Of a DNA stretch of 24,356 nt, positions 5,791-14,579 are shown one piece after another. A program made the position numbers and the translations under genes. Position 1 is the first letter of the stretch. Each line of letters begins with the position of its first letter. The notes beneath the pieces are model-generated. The model was not told where the DNA came from. It saw only the letters and a list, made by a program, of their open reading frames with translations, and made no database searches. The DNA comes from a virus: IMG/VR virus record IMGVR_UViG_3300010148_000115, positions 1 to 24,356 of that record; one strand, written 5' to 3'.

Positions 5791-7431
5791 TTGGCGTGGA
5801 TTCATCTCAAAAGCCAACTCCCATCTCCAATGTGTCCCTCTCCACCGTTTGGAGATGATGATCATTTTGTGGTTTGTCAAATAGATTTTGGGAGCCGTCA
5901 CATCCAACACGTCTCCCACTTGCAGCCATCCCAACTCCATATCCACATCCACCTCAATGGTGTTAACTGGAAGACACCGAGAGCGGACCAGATCCATTGA
6001 GACTTTGATGGCCGTATCCCGATCATAAATGTAATCACTATCCATGGCCATGGGTTTGACTCCATACCGGTTGACCGATAAAATCGAGTAGTCACTCACA
6101 ACATCATAATCCTCCGATTTGATATTGGTGACTCTCAACATAGAGGTATATTCTTGATCAAATCCGCGCTTGGCCCATCGAAGTGTAAATTGGTTCATGA
6201 GTTGAGATGTTGAGCGGATTGTGTTGATGGGTGAGACTTGAGTCACATTGGAGTCATCGTCAACCGTGATGGAAGCCAAAGACGTGACGTGGGTGAGTGC
6301 CCACATTTGTATCAACACCGGTCTCAATCCGTTTGGACCCATTCGGACCGTGATGGGCAAAAATGGAAGGATGTTTCCATTGAGCCAACCCCACGCGGTG
6401 ATCTTTGGATCATTTATGTATCCTTCGAAGTTGTATTGGTTGAGTATTGGAGCGAGATTGGCCCACGCTCCATCATCAATAATTTGTCCACTCCGTTGAA
6501 GCGCCCAACGACAAATATCACCACCACCACGGAGATCTCCCTCACCAAATGGATTGACCAATCCTCCACCGCTAGTCATATACACCCACCACTCACGTGA
6601 CTCACCATTGACAGTGGAGCCAGGGATAGCCACATCATCGGCGGTGTCTAGTTCAATATAACCATATATATTCCCACGGCCATCGTCATCAAATTGGATG
6701 GTCTTTGTGTCTGTGTCATATTTATCATCTTGGATCACTGCGGTTGTGGCGGTTATGGGATGACCAGCCACCATAAAGCGAGCGTCAATACCTTTGGCCG
6801 CGTCAAATTCATTAACACAATAAGAAGGAAGAGAATATATATTTTTAGTTGCTCCGGCGGTGGTCCGGATCGCTCCACCAGCCGATCCCAAAATGATTGG
6901 AAATGGTTTACCATCGGCGGTGTCGATGTGTCTATTTGGAAACCTTGTATCAAGATATTTATTGGAGTCCATCAATAGCCGATTAGAGTCATATGGTTGA
7001 GCCTCAATGGATATGGAGACAAGTTGGTGGAATTGGTTAGGATCTCCAAATTGTGGCTCTTGGATTTGACCACGATATAAAACCACACGATTCTCAAAAT
7101 CCTGTTGAGCCACATCGTATCTCATAAGAACATAGAAAAACTCCGCGTCCAATCCTTCGATGGTGTCACCTTGACTCCATCTCTCCAATAAATCCACATC
7201 ATCCATGATGAGTCCCATGGAAACAATATTGGCCTCCACATTGATGGAAGTCAAATCCGCGCTCTCCACAAAATCAAACTCCATGATGGATGGGAGATAC
7301 TGGATTGGACCGCCGTTTGATTGGAGTGTTATGTTGTGAGTAGCGTATCTATGGACACGGCCACCCCACTCAAACTCCACACAAAACACCGGTGTAGATC
7401 CCATCAATTCTTTGGAAGTAAAACCCAACAT
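5788..7431 (-). CDS. Tail tip / baseplate hub-like protein, 547 aa
   Basis: A large structural protein predicted to sit at the tail end. The N-terminus (TPVFCVEFEWGGRVHRYATH, about 13-32) and the following segment resemble phage tail proteins placed after the tape measure. The C-terminal third, with LRVTNIKSEDYDVVSDYSIL and later LGWLQVGDVLDVTAPK, resembles the beta-rich hub or prophage-tail-endopeptidase region of tail-tip proteins. No catalytic motif is visible. It starts immediately after the stop of the 1094-aa receptor-binding candidate (TAAATG) with GAGAGGTGAG upstream. Position after the tape measure and before lysis supports a baseplate or tip role. The exact family is not certain, and the beta-sandwich call is by eye. 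Confidence 0.6.
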   Translation of the reverse strand: MLGFTSKELMGSTPVFCVEFEWGGRVHRYATHNITLQSNGGPIQYLPSIMEFDFVESADLTSINVEANIVSMGLIMDDVDLLERWSQGDTIEGLDAEFFYVLMRYDVAQQDFENRVVLYRGQIQEPQFGDPNQFHQLVSISIEAQPYDSNRLLMDSNKYLDTRFPNRHIDTADGKPFPIILGSAGGAIRTTAGATKNIYSLPSYCVNEFDAAKGIDARFMVAGHPITATTAVIQDDKYDTDTKTIQFDDDGRGNIYGYIELDTADDVAIPGSTVNGESREWWVYMTSGGGLVNPFGEGDLRGGGDICRWALQRSGQIIDDGAWANLAPILNQYNFEGYINDPKITAWGWLNGNILPFLPITVRMGPNGLRPVLIQMWALTHVTSLASITVDDDSNVTQVSPINTIRSTSQLMNQFTLRWAKRGFDQEYTSMLRVTNIKSEDYDVVSDYSILSVNRYGVKPMAMDSDYIYDRDTAIKVSMDLVRSRCLPVNTIEVDVDMELGWLQVGDVLDVTAPKIYLTNHKMIIISKRWRGTHWRWELAFEMNPRQ

Positions 7432-10400
7432 TTATCTCACCTCTCTCAACAAAACCGTGGAGACTCGAAACACCTCGCCCATATTATTTGGGAGCAACTC
7501 ATCACCAATCACGTGATCAATCTGGATCTCCGTCCCAATGGTGGTCAGGATTTGATTGTGGTATCTATTGAGCACCACCTCCGATGATGGACCGGTGGCG
7601 ATGTTTGGAAGGTATACAATAGCATTTTGAGAGGACTTGAGATATTGGATGAGTCCCATCATGGCCGTTGGAGCGCTACCATTGACGGCGATTGGTTGAC
7701 CGGTGTATAACTCATAATGATCTGGAGCGGCTTGAGCCGCGTTGAGTGACGATGTGTCCACACCGTCGGTCCACGCGATCCTCACCACACGTCCATCACT
7801 TCCACGGCTGGAGGTGTAGATTGTTCCATTTGGCGCGGTGTTCTCAATGACATTGGACTCAATCTGGATGGTCCGTCCACGTCCATATTGTGGACCGGCT
7901 ATGATCAAAGGACCAGCCACCATCGTCCCAATCTCAAAATATCCCTCCGCGGTCTTTTGACTCGTTATATTGAGACGGAATCCACTCAACTCATCTTTGT
8001 TGATTAACACCGTGACACTGTTCGGGATCAAAATCATGGTCCCACTCGCGGGATCGGTCGTTTTGATCCCGAACAGTGTCAAATAGGACTTTTTGGATGA
8101 CGTATTGGCCAACACTCCATCACCATTGGATTGGACTCGACGTTGAACAATATTTCCGGCTCCATCATCCAACAAAACAGACCACCCAGCACACTCATTA
8201 AGGTGGAGATATGGTCCACTGGCTTGAGTTGAGTGGATAGCGGCTCCCACTCGTGTGAAGTTGACAGCGCCTCCAACACTGTTGTCCACCGTGGCCGCTG
8301 TTGACCATGATGTCCCATTGTGCGTCTCAATTAAGAATTGTTTGAAGTTGACACCAGTCAAGTGGACTCCAATCGCTTGAGACTCCGTATGGCTGACCGC
8401 GGTCCCTTTGAGAGTCGTGTCCAGATACCACGCGATTGAGGAGGTGGAGACGGCTGTTGTGTCCGCATTGGCCACCGCGTCCGATCTCCATCCAACGTGT
8501 GGAGATGGTGAGACGGTGTGGAGAGTACGTTGGACCGGTGATCCAAACTGTGGACTCAATGTGTATTCGTCTCCCTCTCTCGCCGGGCCATCCAATGTGG
8601 AGATGGTCAACCCATCACGGATTTGGGTGTCAAATCCACGAGATGAATATTTTTTCGCATTAATATCACCATCAATCCATCCATTACCAACAGTAGATCC
8701 CAATCCATATGAGAAAAAGTGAAAATCTGCTGTCCTATCCGCTCCACCGGCGGTGGGGCATCCCCAATATATTTGTTGAGTTGTATTGGAGTCTGTGGTC
8801 AATGTACCAGTAATTTTTTGATATTGTCGTGGAGAAAAGGCATCACCAAAATAAACGTGGACCTGTCCATTGGAGTTGTCTAGATGACAAAGGATTTGGA
8901 TCCCATTTGTGAGCGTCAACCCAGTAGCACTTCCAACCGCGGAGCCATATCCAGCATGGACATCATATACATGGATGCGATTGGATCCCACCACAATCTC
9001 CAAATGATATGTGTTGGTTGTGGATTGGGTTTGGATTTGGACTCCAATCGCCGTCCCACGTGTAACCGTTCCACCGGTCACATTGGTGATTTTGGTGTGG
9101 AGTGTCACTCCATTTGTTTTGTCTGAGACACCTTGAGAGAAGTAAATAACATCACTCCCCGTGGCGTTGAGTGTGATGTGATCTCCACCCAATATATCCG
9201 TGGCTGCACCGGTCACATTTTTGGTCCACAAAGAATTTTGATCGGGTTTGTCAAATGGAGCCCACGTACTGAGATCATATCCCCATTGACTATCGATTGG
9301 ATATGGTTCCAATCTTCCATATTGTTGAGATGACCAGCCACCCAACGTGATCAAATGAAGACCATCCGCCACGCTATTGGTCCCAATGTTGGTCCAATTA
9401 CAAAAGAGTAATATTTCACCTTGGCCCGCCACGGCTTTTATGTTTTCACATCCTCCACCACTAGAAGTGGGTGTCCTAAAATCAATTACTCGACTGTTGG
9501 CGAATGTTCCAGTTGTATTCCCGTATTGATACCATTTTTTTGCGTATTCCTCCACACTGACACCAGCCAAATCCGAATACCCACCATGGATGATGATTTT
9601 GGAAAGGTTGTTTATATAAATGTATAGTCTCCCATCCGTATCCAACACCAATGTCCAATCACCACCCGTCAACCGGTTGGCTGTACCCGTGGCAAATGAT
9701 CCGGATATCGAGTCCGCCGGAATGAGACCAATTTGATCAAATACACTGTCAAAAGCGTTGGTCACTCGAGTGAATTTAATACTGTCCGCGCTGGATATGT
9801 ATCCAATGATTAAAACTCCATTAAACTCCACTATTTGTGGGAGATAGAAATGAGAACCATCAGCGGCCTCACTGACATCCACAAATTGAAATTTTAGACC
9901 ACCATTGGTGGAGCCATATTGTCTCACGAGTGATCCAAATGTTGGAGTCGTGTCATGTATGTTGAGCGCAGCAAATAACAACACCTGATTGGCCGTGGCG
10001 GCCATGGTGAGCGGTTGAAGTTCAAAACCGAGCGCTCCGGCTCCAAATGTGGAACTCACATCCACATCCTCTGGAAGTGCTCGAGATGAGACCAATGTCC
10101 ACGTGACACCATCATCCGTGGATTTATAAATTTGTACGTTGGCGACTTCCTTGATGTCATCAATTACCCAAACCGCCAAATTGATGGAGCCGTTTGGAAG
10201 TTCCATAACTGTTGGGAATCGTTTATTGGATGACAATGTTGATGAATCTACACTATCAATTTGAACACTGGAAGCCGTGCCATCCACTCCAATCCTGTAA
10301 ACTCTAGTATTGTTTAATGTTACGGTTGTATGTTCCACAGCCACCAAAATGGTCCCAGTGGAGAGACGGATGGTGTGACGTGGAATGTATTTATTATTAA

Positions 10401-10716
10401 CGGCTGGAGTTTGCTCCATGGTTATGTCCATCACTTTGGATGGAGTCTCGTGACCATATTGGAGAGCGTCCGTGGAATACTTCCAAACAAAACCAGCATT
10501 ATCTTGGATGTGACCAGGCTCGTGGGTTTTGATCTGGACGTCTTGAGTTTGTACACCTTTGGACGTCAACACCAAAGGAGAGTTGTTATTTGATTGTGGT
10601 ATCCCAGATAATGATCCATTTTGAGTCAATGTGGACTCTTCACTCCAAAAATGATCCGTTGTGAGTTTAAACGGGACCAAAAATCCTCGTATGCTGTTGG
10701 GTGTTACATTAGCCAT
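7432..10716 (-). CDS. Large tail protein with sialidase-type beta-propeller repeats, candidate receptor-binding protein
   Basis: A 1094-residue virion protein. The N-terminal half has short beta-strand repeats and an exact Asp-box SxDxGxTW (STDDGVTW, about 199-206) plus a degenerate copy STNGGLKF (about 269-276), the hallmark of sialidase-like propellers. A middle region (about 490-660) is Thr-, Gly- and Val-rich and could be a concanavalin-like carbohydrate-binding module. The rest is beta-rich with no known motif. Sialidase catalysis cannot be confirmed: an Arg triad and Glu/Tyr pair were not located. Likely role is glycan binding or cleavage at the host surface. ATG 10716 is preferred over the TTG three bases earlier because GGAGG is 6 bases upstream and it forms TGATG with the tape measure stop. 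A 21-bp inverted repeat lies inside (8013-8081). Confidence 0.68.
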   Translation of the reverse strand: MANVTPNSIRGFLVPFKLTTDHFWSEESTLTQNGSLSGIPQSNNNSPLVLTSKGVQTQDVQIKTHEPGHIQDNAGFVWKYSTDALQYGHETPSKVMDITMEQTPAVNNKYIPRHTIRLSTGTILVAVEHTTVTLNNTRVYRIGVDGTASSVQIDSVDSSTLSSNKRFPTVMELPNGSINLAVWVIDDIKEVANVQIYKSTDDGVTWTLVSSRALPEDVDVSSTFGAGALGFELQPLTMAATANQVLLFAALNIHDTTPTFGSLVRQYGSTNGGLKFQFVDVSEAADGSHFYLPQIVEFNGVLIIGYISSADSIKFTRVTNAFDSVFDQIGLIPADSISGSFATGTANRLTGGDWTLVLDTDGRLYIYINNLSKIIIHGGYSDLAGVSVEEYAKKWYQYGNTTGTFANSRVIDFRTPTSSGGGCENIKAVAGQGEILLFCNWTNIGTNSVADGLHLITLGGWSSQQYGRLEPYPIDSQWGYDLSTWAPFDKPDQNSLWTKNVTGAATDILGGDHITLNATGSDVIYFSQGVSDKTNGVTLHTKITNVTGGTVTRGTAIGVQIQTQSTTNTYHLEIVVGSNRIHVYDVHAGYGSAVGSATGLTLTNGIQILCHLDNSNGQVHVYFGDAFSPRQYQKITGTLTTDSNTTQQIYWGCPTAGGADRTADFHFFSYGLGSTVGNGWIDGDINAKKYSSRGFDTQIRDGLTISTLDGPAREGDEYTLSPQFGSPVQRTLHTVSPSPHVGWRSDAVANADTTAVSTSSIAWYLDTTLKGTAVSHTESQAIGVHLTGVNFKQFLIETHNGTSWSTAATVDNSVGGAVNFTRVGAAIHSTQASGPYLHLNECAGWSVLLDDGAGNIVQRRVQSNGDGVLANTSSKKSYLTLFGIKTTDPASGTMILIPNSVTVLINKDELSGFRLNITSQKTAEGYFEIGTMVAGPLIIAGPQYGRGRTIQIESNVIENTAPNGTIYTSSRGSDGRVVRIAWTDGVDTSSLNAAQAAPDHYELYTGQPIAVNGSAPTAMMGLIQYLKSSQNAIVYLPNIATGPSSEVVLNRYHNQILTTIGTEIQIDHVIGDELLPNNMGEVFRVSTVLLREVR
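8013..8081. repeat. Perfect 21-bp inverted repeat inside the receptor-binding candidate
   Basis: Arms 8013-8033 and 8061-8081 are exact reverse complements (TGACACTGTTCGGGATC at the outer end), separated by 27 bases. On the minus-strand mRNA this is a 21-pair stem. The heptamer CGGGATC also occurs in the loop at 8049-8055, so the arm at 8065-8071 can pair with either partner. The arms encode LTLFGIK and ILIPNSV, about residues 879-902. Confidence 0.95.
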
Positions 10717-12959
10717 CAATATCCTCCACTTCCAGCGCGTTGAGACATCCGTTGGCTCATCGCTCTATTGTACCTATCAAAGTGTTTAAAAGGTTGTATT
10801 ATCACGACCTGTGACCCAACACCACCACCATTTTGGAGCGCTTGGACACCTTGCTGACCTCCCAACCGATCCACGGTGGCTCGATCCAACACGGCCTCTC
10901 CGCGAAGAAGATTGGCATTCACCACATCTGGAGCGCCATCCGATTGACCTACCATTCCACCCACATCGAATTTGGGTGGCTGTTGAGAAGCCACGGACGC
11001 GGTTTGGGCTCCGGCTATAGCCGTTAAAGACGCGATCCGTATCCCACGGGCTATGGGTGGCAGTGTTAACGCTTGAGCAATACCAGCGGCCAATTTGAAA
11101 GCGATGTCCGCCATGGTGGCGGCTTTGTTGCGCTTAAACTCTCTCAACTTCATTTCTTTTTGTTGATCTTGGAATCCCTTTTCAATTGATGATTTCGTCA
11201 CCGCCGCTTCGTTAGCGCTTATCTCGCCACGTTTGTATAACTCATCGATTGCTTTGGTCTCCTCATCCACTTGATTTTTGATTTGTTCGAGTTGACTTTG
11301 ATTGATGTCCGAGAATGCTTGAGAGATGGCTCCAAAAGCCTCAAATATGTTTTGACCCATGGAGGTGATCATAGATATTTTTTCTTGATACTTCTCAATG
11401 ATCATTTGTTGGTTTTGGAGTTCCAAATCCGTCTCATCTTGGATTTGTTCGAGTCGCTTTTGATAGGCCTCATCTCTCAACGCGGTCATCTCATTGATCT
11501 CCGCTTTTCTGTTTTCAGCGCTCAAATCTTCCAAAGTGTTGATCTCATCCACCAGTTGATTTAGTCTCTCTTGCTCCTCAACCGACAACTCACGGGAGGA
11601 CGCTTGATCCAATAGGACTCCCATTTGATAGTCTAATTCTTTGGTTTGATTCTCAATCTCATTTCCAAGTTGGTGGACCGCTCGCCGTTGTTTTTCGTAT
11701 TCTGGAGTTAATCGATCCGATACTTTTAACGTCAAATCATCAATGATGTCCAATGAGTCATTAAAATCAATGTTGAGTTGTTTGTTGAGTTCCATGAGTG
11801 CTTTGGTGGCTGCTGCCATTTTATTGATGTTATTTTGTGCGCGGTCAGCACCTTCCGCGGTCCGCTCCATGGTTTGTGGACCCATTGATATGGATGACAA
11901 CTCATTGAACCGATCCAACTCATCATTGGCGATGACAAACACATTGGAGAGATTGTCAACCGCTGTGGATGTCTCACGTTGGAGATCACCCAACACCACA
12001 CGAGCGCCATCCACATCTCCACTCATGGCCATCGCCATGACTTGGACCATCCCAATTGTATTCTCAAATGATTGAGAGATTCCACCCAATACGGTTCCAA
12101 ATACGGATCCCATAAACACAACGGCTTTGGAAGCCTCTTGGACAGCCATGTTTATACTATTTGGACCAGCAATGGAGGCTATGACATTCTGGAGAGTACC
12201 CATTGAGACGGTCCCAAACTCGGCCATCACTCTTTGGAATTGTGCCATTGAGTTGATCCCATCCTCATTGATGGCCACACCAAACTCACTCGCCAACGCG
12301 CTCATTGATTCGAGGTTTTCCAACGCTCCGGATTGGATGAGCGCTGGTCCACTTTGACGGCCAAATAATTCCATGGCCATCGCATTTCGTTGGGTTTGAT
12401 TCTCCATGGATCCCAAAGCCTTGACGGTCTCATTAAATACCGTATCCGCGTCCCTCAACTCTCCATTGGAGTCTTTGACACTGACACCCAATTGACCAAA
12501 TGTCTCCTCAAGGTTTTTGGAACCACTCGCGGCGGCATCCATCGACCCTTGGAACTTTATCAAACCACCTTCCAGATTAGCAAAGGCCAAACCGGATCCC
12601 TCCGCGGCCAATCTCAACCCGGCCAATGTATCAACGGCGATTCCGGTTTTTGTGGAAGCATCCACCAGCTCATTGGTGAGGTCAGCAAATTTTTGTGATA
12701 ACAACACCACACCACCCGTCACGGCGGCCACACTCACTCCAACCATCGCCATGGATTTGCCAATCTTTTTCATTTTCTTGGAGACGTTTTTGGATGTCTT
12801 GTCCGCGCTGGACTCCATTTTCTTGAAATTTTTGTCCAACTCTCCAGCGGCTTTTGTCGCTTGTTTGTCCGTGATGTTTGGGATCTTCTTAAGTGCTCTC
12901 TCCAATTGCTCGGTTGAAGCACTGTAATTAATCGCTACACTCTTATTGACGTCCGCCAT
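10716..12959 (-). CDS. Tail tape measure protein
   Basis: Sets tail length and probably helps pass DNA through the membrane. The 747 residues start with a basic helical region, followed by a hydrophobic helix (about 70-89, SMAMVGVSVAAVTGGVVLLS). Long helical stretches then carry Gln, Glu and Lys heptads (about 395-570, including LDYQMGVLLDQASSRELSVEEQERL). The C-terminal part is Gly- and Ala-rich (DVGGMVGQSDGAPDV) as in many tape measures. If all residues are helical at about 0.15 nm each, the tail would be near 110 nm. ATG 12959 is chosen over the TTG at 12971 since GGAGAGAGTT precedes it. The stop and the next start share one base as TGATG. Confidence 0.92.
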   Translation of the reverse strand: MADVNKSVAINYSASTEQLERALKKIPNITDKQATKAAGELDKNFKKMESSADKTSKNVSKKMKKIGKSMAMVGVSVAAVTGGVVLLSQKFADLTNELVDASTKTGIAVDTLAGLRLAAEGSGLAFANLEGGLIKFQGSMDAAASGSKNLEETFGQLGVSVKDSNGELRDADTVFNETVKALGSMENQTQRNAMAMELFGRQSGPALIQSGALENLESMSALASEFGVAINEDGINSMAQFQRVMAEFGTVSMGTLQNVIASIAGPNSINMAVQEASKAVVFMGSVFGTVLGGISQSFENTIGMVQVMAMAMSGDVDGARVVLGDLQRETSTAVDNLSNVFVIANDELDRFNELSSISMGPQTMERTAEGADRAQNNINKMAAATKALMELNKQLNIDFNDSLDIIDDLTLKVSDRLTPEYEKQRRAVHQLGNEIENQTKELDYQMGVLLDQASSRELSVEEQERLNQLVDEINTLEDLSAENRKAEINEMTALRDEAYQKRLEQIQDETDLELQNQQMIIEKYQEKISMITSMGQNIFEAFGAISQAFSDINQSQLEQIKNQVDEETKAIDELYKRGEISANEAAVTKSSIEKGFQDQQKEMKLREFKRNKAATMADIAFKLAAGIAQALTLPPIARGIRIASLTAIAGAQTASVASQQPPKFDVGGMVGQSDGAPDVVNANLLRGEAVLDRATVDRLGGQQGVQALQNGGGVGSQVVIIQPFKHFDRYNRAMSQRMSQRAGSGGY

Positions 12960-13059
12960 AACTCTCTCCAATCACCACAAACACGATGGCCATAAGTATC
13001 AATACACCATACACAAAACATTTGACACGTGCTGTCATCATTTTGACAAACTCTCTCAT
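12943..13059 (-). CDS. 38-aa single-span membrane peptide before the tape measure
   Basis: Found by reading the 100-base gap before the tape measure gene. It starts as ATGA on the stop of the previous gene and ends 17 bases inside the tape measure gene. Residues 1-14 are positively charged (MREFVKMMTARVKC) and 15-30 form one hydrophobic span (FVYGVLILMAIVFVVI), then a polar GESYGGRQ. A Shine-Dalgarno is weak (GAAAAAG), so coupled translation is needed. Function is unknown. It could be chance because short hydrophobic frames are common, but the length, overlap and charge pattern fit a real gene. Confidence 0.48.
   Translation of the reverse strand: MREFVKMMTARVKCFVYGVLILMAIVFVVIGESYGGRQ
13023..13037. 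promoter_or_regulatory. TGACA-N5-TGTCA palindrome, copy 2
   Basis: TGACA-CGTGC-TGTCA lies within the small membrane peptide gene, about 64 bases ahead of the tape measure start. Same 10-base core as copies at 5776 and 18124. Confidence 0.35.
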
Positions 13060-13490
13060 ATCTTTTTCAACCGCTTGACGGTATCTTTGGCGATGGCCTC
13101 AACTACCTTTTGAGTACCGCGCCGCGCTGGATCCCACAAAACCACCGCCGCCAATCGTCTTCCCTGACGGATATTGGTGCTTGAGTCCGGTCCCACTTTG
13201 ATCGCCCACGCATAATCCGCCGTGTTCTCCACAAAAGCCTCAATGGTGTATGGTGGAATGATACGGAGTCCGGTTTTGTGTTGTCCTTTGGAGCCTTGAG
13301 ACCGTCCATATTTTGGTTGACGGACCAGCCAACGCTCCTCACTTTTTTTGGCGAGTTGTTCGGTGGTCTCTTCCAACACCTTGACAATCGATGGATCCGC
13401 GGCGCGTATTGTACCCAAAATGAGATCACGTTGAGATCCATCAATCTCAATGGTCCCTCTTCCCTTCCCATATCTCAACACCTTACTCAT
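13056..13490 (-). CDS. Putative minor tail or tail-completion protein, 144 aa
   Basis: A basic mixed alpha/beta protein. An N-terminal acidic helix (about 24-50, IRAADPSIVKVLEETTEQLA) is followed by a positively charged strand region (WLVRQPKYGRSQGSKGQHKTG). The C-terminal helix is basic (KVVEAIAKDTVKRLKKI). The helix plus basic segment layout is reminiscent of HK97 gp10-type head-tail proteins, but no defining motif is certain. ATG 13490 is used, four codons into a longer frame, because GGAG lies 6 bases upstream and the start forms ATGA with the chaperone frame stop. Its place after the chaperone frame and before the tape measure is unusual for gp10-type genes, so another tail function is possible. 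Confidence 0.5.
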   Translation of the reverse strand: MSKVLRYGKGRGTIEIDGSQRDLILGTIRAADPSIVKVLEETTEQLAKKSEERWLVRQPKYGRSQGSKGQHKTGLRIIPPYTIEAFVENTADYAWAIKVGPDSSTNIRQGRRLAAVVLWDPARRGTQKVVEAIAKDTVKRLKKI

Positions 13491-14034
13491 TTTGATCTCC
13501 ATTGTCTTATTTTGTCTTTTTGAGCGTCCACCTTTTTACGCTTGGACACCTGCGGAGACTCATGGGCCATTATAAAATCAACATAGAGACGAGATTGGAG
13601 ATCACTGTCCAAAGATTGGAACCACGTTGGATCTCTATTCCAAAATCTTGAGATGGCGTATCCTGTCCGCTCTATGGATCCACTGGTGGTGGTTCGGTAA
13701 AATTTTCGGTTTCTTGGACCTCGTGTGATGATGGAAGTGATTTGGCCATCACTCCAATACACATCATCCCAATCTCCAAAATCTCATTGACTGGAACACC
13801 AGCGCCCAACAGCGTGTCCAAACACGTTGACCCATATTTGTGGACATCCACGAGATGTCTCACCTTTGGAAGACGGTAGTCATTAAGACAAATACAAAGC
13901 GCCATAGCACAAACACGACCCATGGCCGCGCGTGTTTGTTCATCGCTCCACATTGAGACGATATCAAAACATGTGGAGAGTGGAGGTTTGATCACTTCCA
14001 CCTCTCCAAATGTCGTCATATTGATTTTATCCAT
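13487..14034 (-). CDS. Tail assembly chaperone GT fusion made by -1 ribosomal frameshift
   Basis: Predicted 182-residue product: the first 112 codons from ATG 14034, then a one-base backward slip on A AAT TTT (13705-13699) and 70 more residues in the -1 frame to the stop at 13489-13487. After the slip the sequence reads YRTTTSGSIERTGYAI and continues with WFQSLDSDLQSRLYVDFIM, a compact helical region as in T parts of lambda-like chaperones. In lambda, G and GT coat the tape measure before the tube assembles. The slip frame has no credible start of its own; an ATG at 13762 has no upstream Shine-Dalgarno. The gene lies between tail tube and tape measure, the expected position. Confidence 0.82.
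13672..14034 (-). CDS. Tail assembly chaperone G (unshifted product)
   Basis: The 120-residue unshifted protein ends 8 codons after the slippery site. It starts MDKINMTTFGEVEVIKPP and has helical stretches (DEQTRAAMGRVCAMALCICL, about 31-50, and DTLLGAGVPVNEILEIGMMC, about 73-92), followed by a short acidic and proline-rich tail (EVQETENFTEPPPVDP). GGGAG lies 8 bases ahead of the ATG. It would be made more often than the fusion and help keep the tape measure soluble. The identity rests on size, place and the frameshift, since sequences in this family diverge strongly. Confidence 0.78.
   Translation of the reverse strand: MDKINMTTFGEVEVIKPPLSTCFDIVSMWSDEQTRAAMGRVCAMALCICLNDYRLPKVRHLVDVHKYGSTCLDTLLGAGVPVNEILEIGMMCIGVMAKSLPSSHEVQETENFTEPPPVDP
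13699..13705 (-). promoter_or_regulatory. Programmed -1 frameshift slippery heptamer A AAT TTT
   Basis: In the G frame the codons are GAA AAT TTT ACC, giving a perfect X XXY YYZ site with X=A, Y=T and Z=T. Both tRNAs can re-pair one base back. The -1 frame is open for 70 codons beyond it. Only a weak downstream stem (CCAC-N5-GTGG) could be seen as a stimulator. Confidence 0.85.
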
Positions 14035-14059
14035 GAGTTACTCCCTTTGTTACTCTGGG

Positions 14060-14554
14060 TTATGCTTGGACGTATGCAACACCGCCATAAACCTCTCCAG
14101 TCACCTCTATGGTGTTACCATCGGCGCTCTCACTCAAGTTGGATACTTCGAGATATACTTTGGAATACGTTGCGGTGTACGTTTTACCAGATATCAAACT
14201 GGTGTCCATTTCAAAAACAACAGTTTGGAGGAATTGTTGGAAGCCATCGCCACCAGTTGACGTCAACGGCACTCCAGCATTAAAACCACGGTTGTAGATT
14301 CGATCCATAAGGTTGTCAGCCGTTGTATCCGTCAATGATCTCATGTGTACTGAGAATGATATGTTGATAACAGGATCGTCACCCTCTCTCAGTCCCACGA
14401 TGGCTCCGCGATCTCGAATGACCACGCGATCCGCGCCGGGCTCGGCGCTAGCGAAGTCTCCGACCTCAAACGATACCTCATAACTAGACGCGGCCCCGTC
14501 CGTAATTGTTATTTTACCGTCTCGGCGTGTTGTTACAACTGTACTATCAGCCAT
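14060..14554 (-). CDS. Major tail tube protein
   Basis: Forms the stacked hexameric rings of the tail tube. The 164-residue protein is almost all beta strand (TTRRDGKITITDGAASSYEV, then a central VINISFSVHMRSLTD, and a C-terminal TIEVTGEVYGGV). The length and strand-rich pattern fit siphophage tube proteins. A near-perfect Shine-Dalgarno AAAGGAGG lies 6 bases from ATG, the strongest in the window, as expected for an abundant virion protein. It lies between the tail terminator candidate and the chaperone pair. Confidence rests on position and fold pattern; no unique motif identifies the family. Confidence 0.78.
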   Translation of the reverse strand: MADSTVVTTRRDGKITITDGAASSYEVSFEVGDFASAEPGADRVVIRDRGAIVGLREGDDPVINISFSVHMRSLTDTTADNLMDRIYNRGFNAGVPLTSTGGDGFQQFLQTVVFEMDTSLISGKTYTATYSKVYLEVSNLSESADGNTIEVTGEVYGGVAYVQA

Positions 14555-14579
14555 GATGGCCTCCTTTGTGTGTTTTGTG

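Noticed and set aside
5228-5884. Several plus-strand frames over the amidase and tail-tip genes
   Set aside because: Compositional shadows without Shine-Dalgarno; minus-strand genes carry the recognisable motifs.
8079-8330. 83-aa minus frame beside the inverted repeat
   Set aside because: No start signal and low-complexity composition; shadow of the tail protein.
13103-13471. 122-aa minus frame inside the 144-aa tail gene
   Set aside because: Arg/Trp-rich product with no family pattern; shadow of the real frame.
13487-13762. Separate gene starting at ATG 13762
   Set aside because: No Shine-Dalgarno. The frame is better explained as the frameshifted T part after A AAT TTT.
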